Origin: Peptostreptococcaceae bacterium
GTDB taxonomy: Bacteria > Bacillota_A > Clostridia > Peptostreptococcales > Acidaminobacteraceae
Direction: 5' to 3'
NCBI GenBank assembly: GCA_013619035.1
Contig: JABXKX010000490.1
Location: 1-5,187 of the forward strand
DNA length: 5,187 bases
The notes under the pieces are model-generated. The model searched no databases. It had not been told where the DNA came from and saw only the letters and a list, made by a program, of their open reading frames with translations. This document shows, piece after piece, positions 1 to 5,187 of this stretch. The number at the start of each line of letters is the position of its first letter. Position 1 is the first letter of the stretch. The position numbers and the translations under genes were made by a program.

Positions 1-24
1 CTAGGAGATGTGTATAAGAGACAG
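1..24. other. Nextera/Tn5 adapter remnant (non-genomic)
   Basis: Positions 6-24 read AGATGTGTATAAGAGACAG, which is exactly the 19-base Tn5 mosaic end used in Nextera-type libraries. Positions 1-5 (CTAGG) differ by one base from CTCGG, the sequence just 5' of the mosaic end in the read-2 adapter. The remnant sits at the very edge of the window, pointing inward, as expected when adapter is left on a contig end. It is a library artefact, not a mobile element of the organism. Genomic sequence begins at about position 25. Confidence 0.95.
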
Positions 25-984
25 GTTGTATATTATTTCTGCATCTAATACAAAATCTAAATGAAGTGGTGTATGATTCAATCCACCAAAAGCATGATTC
101 ATACCTACTGCTATATGAACAGTACCGATTGCTTTTTCATCAAATAATGCATAACCAGTTAAAGTATCGATATTGGTATTAAGTCCAATTCCAAATTCCG
201 CTATTTTTAAAGCATCACCTGGTGCTGATTTAATATAATCAAATAGATTCTCTGCTGAACAGGCAATCAAAGTACCTTCTTTAAATTTAAGTACAAAGTC
301 CTCAAACACTTCTCCTTCAACAATCAACTTGGATACAAAGACTGAACCATTAGCACTGGATTCATTCGGTGCAATATAAACCTCGCCACTTGGATAATCC
401 CCAAGTCCATCATCTTTATACCAAGAACGTCCTTCAATATTCAACTGAAGTTCACAGCCTTTCGTTTGAATCAGAATGTTTTTCACATCTTTTAGCTCTT
501 CAACCTTCTTAGACGCGGCTTCTTTTAACGCTAAATAATCAATAGCCATGGCTTTTAATGACATTTCTTTATATAACTCTACTGGCAGACCAACAGTCAT
601 CGCATTTTCCTCTGTGGGTAATCTAAGTTGAATATACTTTTCTTTTGATATTAGTTTTTTTACAATCGTCATCATTTCAGTTCTATAATCGTCTATCTTA
701 TCTTTTGGAAATTCAGGATCAGGTCCTATACCATAAAAGAAAACATCTATAGCCGTTTCACATAGGTCATACGCTTCATAGTTTGGTATATAATTACCTT
801 GATACCTCTCTAAAATTTCACTTCTTGATCTATATACAGTAGAGACCAATCCACCTTTTTTTATGATCTCTTGTTCAAGTGTTGGTACTATATTCGTTTC
901 TCTTTCACCGAATATATGTAATAAAACACTTTCATCTTTTCTTATTTCCATACCATCAACTATATTATTTATCCACTCATTCAT
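25..984 (-). CDS. M29-family aminopeptidase (AmpS/aminopeptidase T-like), 3' end missing
   Basis: This is a probable cytoplasmic metal-dependent aminopeptidase that removes N-terminal residues from peptides. About 320 genuine residues are present. The M29 metal-ligand pattern can be followed in order: E201 in GEVYIAP, E263 in IAEFGIGLN, H290 in GTVHIAVG, and H308 and D310 in LHLD. This matches the Glu, Glu, His, His, Asp order known for Thermus/Staphylococcus members. There is no signal peptide or membrane segment. The start ATG (982-984) has a GAGGAG ribosome binding site (992-997, minus strand) seven bases upstream. The gene is truncated at the contig edge: codons at 1-24 give LSLIHIS plus stop, all from adapter, so the true C-terminus and stop are lost, probably only a short tail. 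The stretch between H290 and H308 (18 residues) is shorter than the roughly 31 in the Thermus enzyme, so this belongs to a divergent branch. The gene is divergent from the exporter operon and appears unrelated to it. The family call is fairly secure; the substrate is unknown. Confidence 0.8.
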
Positions 985-1033
985 CTATATTCTCCTCTTT
1001 ATATCAAGTGTTATTTTTCAACTCCTTAAATTT

Positions 1034-1063
1034 ATCATGAAACATTCCAAATACATATGCCAA
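1034..1063 (-). promoter_or_regulatory. candidate sigma-A promoter for the M29 peptidase gene
   Basis: On the minus strand TTGGCA (1058-1063, 5 of 6 to the -35 consensus) is followed after 18 bases by CATGAT (1034-1039, 4 of 6 to the -10 consensus). Transcription would start near 1027 and give a leader of about 40 bases ahead of the GAGGAG site. The -10 is weak and A+T-rich sequence yields such matches by chance, so this is tentative. Confidence 0.3.
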
Positions 1064-1079
1064 GAATAACTATAGATGT

Positions 1080-1107
1080 TTGATAATCTAAATTTGAGGT
1101 ATATATT
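1080..1107 (+). promoter_or_regulatory. candidate sigma-A promoter of the ABC exporter-tetR operon
   Basis: TTGATA (1080-1085) and TATATT (1102-1107) are separated by 16 bases, each matching the vegetative consensus at 4 to 5 of 6 positions. Transcription would begin around 1114-1115, exactly where the palindrome at 1115-1131 starts. A repressor there would block initiation or early elongation. The leader to the ATG at 1156 would be about 40 bases. The close fit of promoter, operator and ribosome binding site supports the call. Confidence 0.5.
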
Positions 1108-1114
1108 TAACAAG

Positions 1115-1131
1115 AGACCGACGGTCGGTCT
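1115..1131. promoter_or_regulatory. TetR-type operator palindrome
   Basis: AGACCGAC-G-GTCGGTCT is a perfect inverted repeat with 8-base arms around one central base. It is G+C-rich against very A+T-rich flanks. Palindromes of this size and of the GACCGAC/GTCGGTC type are common binding sites of TetR-family dimers. The site lies between the candidate -10 (1102-1107) and the ribosome binding site (1144-1150) of the operon that encodes the TetR protein at 2847-3545, so that protein is the natural binder. The palindrome is seen directly; the pairing with this regulator is inference. Confidence 0.72.
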
Positions 1132-1143
1132 GTGTCTGTAGGA

Positions 1144-1150
1144 AAAGGAG
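1144..1150 (+). promoter_or_regulatory. ribosome binding site that sets the ATPase start
   Basis: AAAGGAG ends five bases before the ATG at 1156. An in-frame GTG at 1132 would add eight residues, but it abuts the operator palindrome and has no Shine-Dalgarno sequence ahead of it, and the added residues would themselves encode this site. The start is therefore placed at 1156. Confidence 0.8.
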
Positions 1151-1155
1151 ATCAT

Positions 1156-2043
1156 ATGATAAAAATTGATAACTTGACTCAAATATACCCTTCTGGAAAA
1201 GGTATATTCAATGTTAGTTTCGAAGTAAAAAAAGGGGAAGTTTTTGGTTACTTAGGTCCAAATGGCGCTGGTAAAACAACAACAATTAGAAACATCCTTG
1301 GCTTCTCTAATGCAACTGAAGGTCTTGTTACTATAAACGGTATTAATTGTCGTTTAGAATCTGCAGAACTTCAAAAAAACATTGGGTATTTACCTGGTGA
1401 AATAGCATTTTTTGATAATATGACTGGTGTGCAATTTCTAGATTTTCTTTGTGATATGAAAAGTCTTAAAGATTTATCTAAACGAAAAGAGTTAATTGAG
1501 CTATTTGAACTAGATCCAACAGGTCGTATTAAAAAGATGTCAAAAGGCATGAAACAGAAACTTGGCATTGTAGCAGCATTTATGCATGATCCTGAAATTC
1601 TTATACTCGATGAACCAACTAGTGGTCTAGATCCTTTGATGCAAAACAAATTTATGAAACTCTTGAATGAAGAAAAGAAAAAAGGTAAAACCATTTTGAT
1701 GTCATCACATATATTTGAGGAAGTGGATAAAATATGCGATCGAGTTGGTATCATAAAAGACGGAAAAATTGTTGCCATAGAAGACATTGTGTCTTTAAAG
1801 GAGATGAAAACAGAATCATTTATGCTTCATACATCGGATATGAATGACTACAATTTACTAATATCCGAAAAATTAGAAGTCGAAAAAATAAATGGCTCTA
1901 CTTTAATTGTTACTATGACAGATGATTATGCTCATTTATTTGCAGCCCTTTCCAAATGTCATATCACTTCATTTGAAGTGAAAGAACAAAGTTTAGAAGA
2001 TTTATTTATGAAGTATTATGGAAAGGCGGTCCCAAATGAGTAA
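1156..2043 (+). CDS. ABC-2 type exporter ATP-binding protein
   Basis: This is the cytoplasmic nucleotide-binding subunit (295 aa) that powers the permease encoded next to it. The motifs are complete and in order: Walker A GPNGAGKTT (34-42), the Q-loop region IGYLPGE (76-82), signature MSKGMKQK (128-135), Walker B ILILDEPT (148-155), D-loop SGLD (156-159) and the H-loop histidine H185 in SSH. The usual Q-loop glutamine is replaced by Gly-Glu, and the signature starts MSKG rather than LSGG. Both are features I associate with the BcrA/CcmA-like drug- and peptide-export branch. After about residue 210 comes the family's C-terminal extension, ending in a typical SLEDLFMKYYG segment. Length is normal for the family. 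It is the first gene of the operon, behind a TetR-type operator, and its last eight bases overlap the permease start, which suggests translational coupling. The exported substrate cannot be told from sequence; antibiotics, peptides or lipophilic compounds are typical. Confidence 0.93.
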   Translation: MIKIDNLTQIYPSGKGIFNVSFEVKKGEVFGYLGPNGAGKTTTIRNILGFSNATEGLVTINGINCRLESAELQKNIGYLPGEIAFFDNMTGVQFLDFLCDMKSLKDLSKRKELIELFELDPTGRIKKMSKGMKQKLGIVAAFMHDPEILILDEPTSGLDPLMQNKFMKLLNEEKKKGKTILMSSHIFEEVDKICDRVGIIKDGKIVAIEDIVSLKEMKTESFMLHTSDMNDYNLLISEKLEVEKINGSTLIVTMTDDYAHLFAALSKCHITSFEVKEQSLEDLFMKYYGKAVPNE

Positions 2044-2836
2044 AATTCTATTCAAAGTAAACATAAAATCAAACTGGCCTATCTTTTTATTCACCACCTT
2101 TATGTTACTCATTTACACAACTATATCAGTCGGTATGTTTGATCCAGTAAATGCAGAAACTACTCAAGCAATGCTTGGAATGATGCCAGAAAGCATGGTA
2201 AAAGCCTTTGGATTTGAAGGACTAGGCACTGAACTCACGGGTTATTTAGGCAATTACTTATATGGTTTTATCTTTTTAGTATTTCCTATGATTTACACTG
2301 TATTTGTATCAAATAAATTAATAGCTAAACACGTGGATACCGGTTCAATGACTTACTTATTAACCACACCACATTCACGAATCGTTATCGCAAGAACTCA
2401 AGCCATCTTTTTAGCTGTTTCAACATTTGTAATTTTATTAATCAATGTTCTTGTCGCTCTTTTTATGAGCGAAATAATGTTTAGTGGTATGTTAAGAATT
2501 ATACCGTTTTTAGAGTTAAATTTAATCACTTATTTATGCCTGTTGGTTATTAGCAGTATGGGGTTCTTCTTCTCATGTTTATTCAATGACACTAAGAATT
2601 CTTTAGCTTTTGGTACTGCCTTTCCAGTTATCTTTGTTGTTGTAAAAATGGTTAGTGGTATCAGTGAAGAGTTAAGCTTTTTAAAATATTTTACTTTATA
2701 TTCTTTAGTCGATGTGAATAAAATATTAGGTGACGGCAATTATTCTATTGTTGTAGGCTTCATACTATTGATTACAGCTTTAGTCATTTACACGATCTCT
2801 ATTAAAATGTTTGATAAGAGAAGCCTGACAATCTAA
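2036..2836 (+). CDS. ABC-2 type exporter permease
   Basis: This is the integral membrane partner of the ATPase (266 aa). By eye there are six hydrophobic segments at about residues 15-34, 75-95, 122-144, 161-182, 190-207 and 236-257, the usual ABC-2 topology. A polar segment, DTGSMTYLLTTPHSR (101-115), between helices 2 and 3 resembles the cytoplasmic coupling region of this family, which contacts the ATPase. An external loop of about 40 residues (35-74) separates helices 1 and 2. The start is placed at ATG 2036, eight bases inside the upstream gene, because AAAGGCGG (2022-2029) lies six bases ahead. The in-frame ATG at 2018 has no ribosome binding site. With the ATPase it should form a transporter of two homodimers or a half-transporter pair. 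The family call is strong; direction of transport (export) is inferred from the family and the TetR control. Confidence 0.9.
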   Translation: MSKILFKVNIKSNWPIFLFTTFMLLIYTTISVGMFDPVNAETTQAMLGMMPESMVKAFGFEGLGTELTGYLGNYLYGFIFLVFPMIYTVFVSNKLIAKHVDTGSMTYLLTTPHSRIVIARTQAIFLAVSTFVILLINVLVALFMSEIMFSGMLRIIPFLELNLITYLCLLVISSMGFFFSCLFNDTKNSLAFGTAFPVIFVVVKMVSGISEELSFLKYFTLYSLVDVNKILGDGNYSIVVGFILLITALVIYTISIKMFDKRSLTI

Positions 2837-2846
2837 GGAGTTTACT

Positions 2847-3545
2847 ATGACATTAAAAGATAAAATCATACAAGTATCTTATGAACTTTTTGGTACCAAA
2901 GGGTATGAAAAAACCACCATCGCAGATATTGTCAAAGCTTCTGACTCTTCAAAAGGTGGTTTTTATCATCACTTTAAATCCAAGGAAGATATCATCGATA
3001 CCATCTTGGATAACTATATACAGGATTTAAAAACCTACTATAACAATCTATTTGACCATTATAACAATGATACCATCAAAGTTTTTAATGGAGTTTTTGA
3101 AGCCATCACTATCTATAAATCCAAACAGATGATCAGATGGCCAGAGTTTATGAAGATGTTCTGTTTTGAAGGTAATAGTTTGGTCATTATGAGAATGGCA
3201 CAATCTTTTGAAAAGATGACTGAAACCTTTTACTGCGAATTAATAGTAAAAGGTAATCACGAAGGATTATGGTCAATTGATATACCTTCTAACATAGCCG
3301 GACTGTGGACAAGAGAACTTCTAAGGATATATACAGAAATATCAGAGTTACTCTATGATTACACTGAAAACAATTTCAATAAGTTTGTTTCATTGTTAGA
3401 ATTTGACGAAGAGTTGATTAACCATTTGTTATCTACAGATCAAATCACTATAAAAGAAGAGACTCTAAACTACTTTGAAACAGCAAAATTACAAGTGGAT
3501 CAAATGGATATTAATAGTTATAAAACATCAGATGAAATTGTTTAA
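2847..3545 (+). CDS. TetR/AcrR-family transcriptional regulator of the exporter operon
   Basis: This is a probable dimeric, ligand-responsive repressor (232 aa). The N-terminal domain (about 5-51) is typical TetR: a first helix with AxELF-like SYELFGTKGYEKTT, then a helix-turn-helix in which TTIADIVKASDSSKGGFY leads into YHHFKSKEDI (40-49). The rest is an all-helical ligand-binding and dimerisation region with no sequence I can tie to a specific ligand. The last 30 or so residues form a polar tail, making the protein somewhat longer than a common TetR of about 200 residues. Its TAAGGAG site (2834-2840) uses the stop codon of the permease, with six bases to the ATG, so it is cotranscribed with the exporter. 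Being the last gene of an operon headed by a TetR-type palindrome (1115-1131) strongly suggests autoregulation and release by a transported compound. Activator action cannot be excluded. Confidence 0.92.
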   Translation: MTLKDKIIQVSYELFGTKGYEKTTIADIVKASDSSKGGFYHHFKSKEDIIDTILDNYIQDLKTYYNNLFDHYNNDTIKVFNGVFEAITIYKSKQMIRWPEFMKMFCFEGNSLVIMRMAQSFEKMTETFYCELIVKGNHEGLWSIDIPSNIAGLWTRELLRIYTEISELLYDYTENNFNKFVSLLEFDEELINHLLSTDQITIKEETLNYFETAKLQVDQMDINSYKTSDEIV

Positions 3546-3552
3546 GATAAAA

Positions 3553-3593
3553 CAGACATAATGTACTAACAACACTTATAACCTTAGTACATT
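3553..3593 (+). promoter_or_regulatory. inverted repeat around a candidate promoter of the HD-GYP gene
   Basis: AATGTACTAA (3560-3569) and TTAGTACATT (3584-3593) are perfect 10-base arms separated by 14 bases. Between them lies TATAAC (3577-3582), a good -10, with CAGACA (3553-3558, 4 of 6) 18 bases upstream as a possible -35. Predicted initiation near 3589 falls in the right arm. No T-run follows the right arm, so an operator straddling a promoter fits better than an intrinsic terminator for the upstream operon, though a weak terminator remains possible. The repeat is certain; its role is inference. Confidence 0.4.
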
Positions 3594-3619
3594 TACAATC
3601 AATGAGAAAGGATTGCTTC

Positions 3620-4750
3620 ATGAGATTTATGCCTTTATCATTTCTTTCTGGCGGTGAAATTCTTGCAGTTAGCATTTTCAATTCAAATATGCAAATCCTT
3701 ATGACTGCTGGTGCAACACTGAGCGAGAAAAATATTAATCGAATCAAACAATTTGGTATTCAATCAGTTTATATTAGAGATGAAATGTTTTTAAAAGATA
3801 GTATAGATTCTGATAGTGAACCAATAAAAGATATTATTAATCCGAAAATACGTCAAGCTTCTGTATACAACATAAAAAAATGCATCGAAACATTTGATTT
3901 AAAAGTAAAACAACAGAAAAACAAATTAAAATATGGTGATTATGGAATGTATCTGGCCAAAGATATTAAAAGTATTTCCAAATCACTTATACAAGAAATT
4001 ATGCAATCTAAAAACACTAATATTTCCATGATGACAATAAAAAATGCTCAGGATTATTACTATGAACATTCTGTTAATGTCGCTGTTTTATCTGCTATTA
4101 TCGGGCTTGAAATCGGTCTTAAAATAACGGAATTAGAAAACTTAACCTACGGCTCTCTATTAGCCGATATCGGAAACCACTGGCTAAGTTCAGAGTTGTT
4201 AAATAGTCCTAATTCATTTAATGAAGCTGAATTCAACGAAATCAAAAGACATCCCTATATAGGGTATAACTATATCAACGACAATACCATCATCAATGCT
4301 CATATAAAGAATCTTATTTTGCAACATCATGAAAGACTAGATGGTAGTGGTTACCCAAAACACCTGACTTCAAACGATATTAATCCTCTTAGTAAAATAC
4401 TTATGATCTCTGATGTTTATGATGCGATGACGTCTGATAGAAGTTATAGAGAAGCTCATTCGCAAATTGAAGCCATTGAATATTTAATGGCTAATGCAAG
4501 TACTTTATTTGATTTCGAACTGACCAATGTATTTGTCAGAAAAATTATACCGTATCCTGTTGGTACCTATGTCTTATTATCTAATGGCCAAAGAGGTGTT
4601 GTTTTAGAAAATGCTCCCGATTATCCTCTTAGACCTAAAATAAGAATATTTGGTGATTCTAGAAATTCTGAACAACATAAATTTATAATCGATTTACTGA
4701 AAATAAAAAATATTACCATAGATAGAGTCATTTACTCTATTTCTATTTAA
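3620..4750 (+). CDS. HD-GYP domain protein with altered HD dyad (cyclic-di-GMP phosphodiesterase family)
   Basis: This is a 376-aa cytoplasmic protein of the HD-GYP family, whose active members hydrolyse cyclic-di-GMP. Residues 1-55 resemble the N-terminal module common in Gram-positive HD-GYP proteins (MRFMPLSFLSGGEILA and a following ITRIKQFGI-like helix); 60-135 is a charged helical linker; 145-300 is the HD-GYP core; 310-345 carries a conserved beta-rich tail (PYPVGTYVLLSNGQRGVV). In the core, H150 (EHSVNVAV), D183, H211 (RHPYIGY), H236-H237 and the GYP motif HHERLDGSGYP (236-246) and D265 (SDVYDAMTS) are present. The HD histidine, however, is alanine and the next lysine is asparagine: LLADIGN (180-186) instead of LLHDIGK. 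Activity is therefore uncertain. There are no membrane segments or receiver domain. ATG 3620 is chosen because GAAAGGA (3606-3612) lies seven bases ahead; the in-frame ATG at 3602 has no such site. It follows the tetR gene by 74 bases and probably has its own promoter. Confidence 0.9.
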   Translation: MRFMPLSFLSGGEILAVSIFNSNMQILMTAGATLSEKNINRIKQFGIQSVYIRDEMFLKDSIDSDSEPIKDIINPKIRQASVYNIKKCIETFDLKVKQQKNKLKYGDYGMYLAKDIKSISKSLIQEIMQSKNTNISMMTIKNAQDYYYEHSVNVAVLSAIIGLEIGLKITELENLTYGSLLADIGNHWLSSELLNSPNSFNEAEFNEIKRHPYIGYNYINDNTIINAHIKNLILQHHERLDGSGYPKHLTSNDINPLSKILMISDVYDAMTSDRSYREAHSQIEAIEYLMANASTLFDFELTNVFVRKIIPYPVGTYVLLSNGQRGVVLENAPDYPLRPKIRIFGDSRNSEQHKFIIDLLKIKNITIDRVIYSISI

Positions 4751-4798
4751 GTAACTGTAATATCACCCTCAACAATAATACAAGACCCATGACATCAT

Positions 4799-4839
4799 AA
4801 TGAACTGATATCTGTCAAGTAGACAGGTATCAGTTCATT
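4799..4839 (+). terminator. strong hairpin downstream of the HD-GYP gene, probable terminator
   Basis: Arms 4799-4816 (AATGAACTGATATCTGTC) and 4822-4839 (GACAGGTATCAGTTCATT) pair over 18 positions with a 5-base loop (AAGTA). The only non-Watson-Crick pair is T4811 with G4827, a U-G wobble in plus-strand RNA and an A-C mismatch in minus-strand RNA, so the plus-strand transcript folds better. It lies 48 bases after the HD-GYP stop. The following sequence (TTTATGCTATTAAGTTTT) is T-rich but not a clean T-run, so termination may be inefficient or the structure may instead protect the mRNA end. Confidence 0.6.
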
Positions 4840-5187
4840 TATGCTATTAAGTTTTCCTCTCATCAACTGGTAAATTCAAAAGTCACTTATTATTTATGGA
4901 TTCAAATCATTATTTGAGAATTTATTAATTCTGTGTTCACTATCAATTATTTTGTAATTTGTTTAAACCACTTTTAGGTTATATTTTTGAATGTACCTAA
5001 TCCAAGCTACTTACTAAACTCTCAAAATGTAACCGCAAATATGCAAGTAAAACAACACAATAGAACCATCTAAGAGAATTTAATGCTTCAACTTCTATGA
5101 CATTAAACAGAATCAAAATTCCATAAACTGTCAACGTTAATTTTACGCACTATTACAATGTAATATATACCCGTTACAACGTTAACT
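4840..5187. other. A+T-rich stretch without a supportable gene
   Basis: No reading frame of useful length with a ribosome binding site is visible on either strand, and no tRNA, riboswitch or repeat array is recognisable. It contains several short inverted repeats of 5 to 7 bases (for example 4902-4907 with 4912-4917, and 4917-4922 with 4927-4932) of a kind expected by chance in such sequence. Weak promoter-like pairs occur, such as TTGTTT (4959-4964) with TATATT (4980-4985), and TTTACG (5142-5147) with TATATA (5164-5169). They could serve a gene to the right of the window, but neither is convincing. Confidence 0.55.
5132..5185 (+). repeat. 9-base direct repeat CAACGTTAA, two copies
   Basis: CAACGTTAA occurs at 5132-5140 and 5177-5185, a period of 45 bases. 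Each copy contains the palindrome AACGTT. The copies flank a weak promoter-like pair (5142-5147 and 5164-5169), an arrangement that could be a pair of regulator sites for a downstream gene. Two copies of a 9-base word in A+T-rich DNA may also be coincidence. Confidence 0.3.

Noticed and set aside
1..24. A transposon end, since the sequence is a Tn5 mosaic end
   Set aside because: The mosaic end is the engineered hyperactive version used in library kits, sits at the contig edge and is preceded by bases close to the read-2 adapter; no transposase gene is nearby.
863..1069. A 68-codon plus-strand reading frame across the start of the peptidase gene
   Set aside because: It is mostly the antisense of the peptidase coding region, with a low-complexity hydrophobic translation and no ribosome binding site.
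1132..1158. Upstream GTG start for the ATPase
   Set aside because: It abuts the operator, lacks a Shine-Dalgarno sequence and would bury the good AAAGGAG site of the ATG at 1156 inside the coding region.
1371..1787. A 138-codon minus-strand frame inside the ATPase gene
   Set aside because: It is antisense to a gene with complete ABC motifs; its serine- and phenylalanine-rich translation is typical of a shadow frame.
2530..2739. A 69-codon minus-strand frame inside the permease gene
   Set aside because: It is antisense to a well-supported membrane protein gene and has no start signals or recognisable domain.
3546..3619. A cyclic-di-GMP riboswitch ahead of the HD-GYP gene
   Set aside because: The gap is only 74 bases, shows a single long-loop inverted repeat and none of the conserved GEMM core elements.
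3511..3747. A 78-codon minus-strand frame spanning the tetR/HD-GYP gap
   Set aside because: It overlaps both coding regions and the inverted repeat, has no ribosome binding site and matches no family I know.
4902..5107. Several 5- to 7-base inverted repeats, such as 4974-4979 with 4995-5000 and 5079-5085 with 5101-5107
   Set aside because: Short arms in very A+T-rich sequence are expected by chance, and none is tied to a gene or a T-run.

Overview
The window is A+T-rich, with compact genes, strong AGGAG-type ribosome binding sites and protein sequences that look like those of low-G+C Gram-positive bacteria. My best guess is an anaerobic member of the Clostridia. This rests on codon use and on the look of the HD-GYP and ABC-2 proteins, not on a marker gene. 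The first 24 bases are not genomic. They are the 19-base Tn5/Nextera mosaic end preceded by five bases that resemble the rest of the read-2 adapter, so the window starts at a contig end with unremoved library adapter.

Layout: (1) On the minus strand, a gene for an M29-type (aminopeptidase T/AmpS-like) metallopeptidase runs off the left end. Its last seven apparent residues and its stop codon are encoded by adapter. (2) A divergent intergenic region of about 170 bases holds back-to-back candidate promoters and a perfect 8+1+8 palindrome just downstream of the rightward promoter. (3) On the plus strand there is a tight three-gene operon: ABC-2 type ATPase, six-helix permease (8-base overlap) and TetR-family regulator (10-base gap). 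(4) A 74-base gap with a 10+14+10 inverted repeat leads to an HD-GYP-family protein gene. (5) A strong 18-bp hairpin follows it, then about 350 bases of A+T-rich sequence with no gene I can support.

How the parts work together: the ATPase and permease should form a two-component exporter of the BcrA/B or drug/peptide-efflux kind. The TetR protein is the last gene of the same operon and most likely binds the palindrome at +1 to +17 of its own operon, giving ligand-relieved negative autoregulation. The HD-GYP protein looks like a cyclic-di-GMP phosphodiesterase relative, but the histidine of its HD dyad is alanine, so it may be a degenerate sensor/effector or have altered metal binding. The peptidase is divergently transcribed and has no evident functional tie to the exporter.

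I see no CRISPR array, insertion sequence, tRNA, rRNA or recognisable riboswitch. The most notable items are the adapter-made false C-terminus, the well-formed TetR operator and the altered HD-GYP metal site. I did not find a clearly new biological system here.
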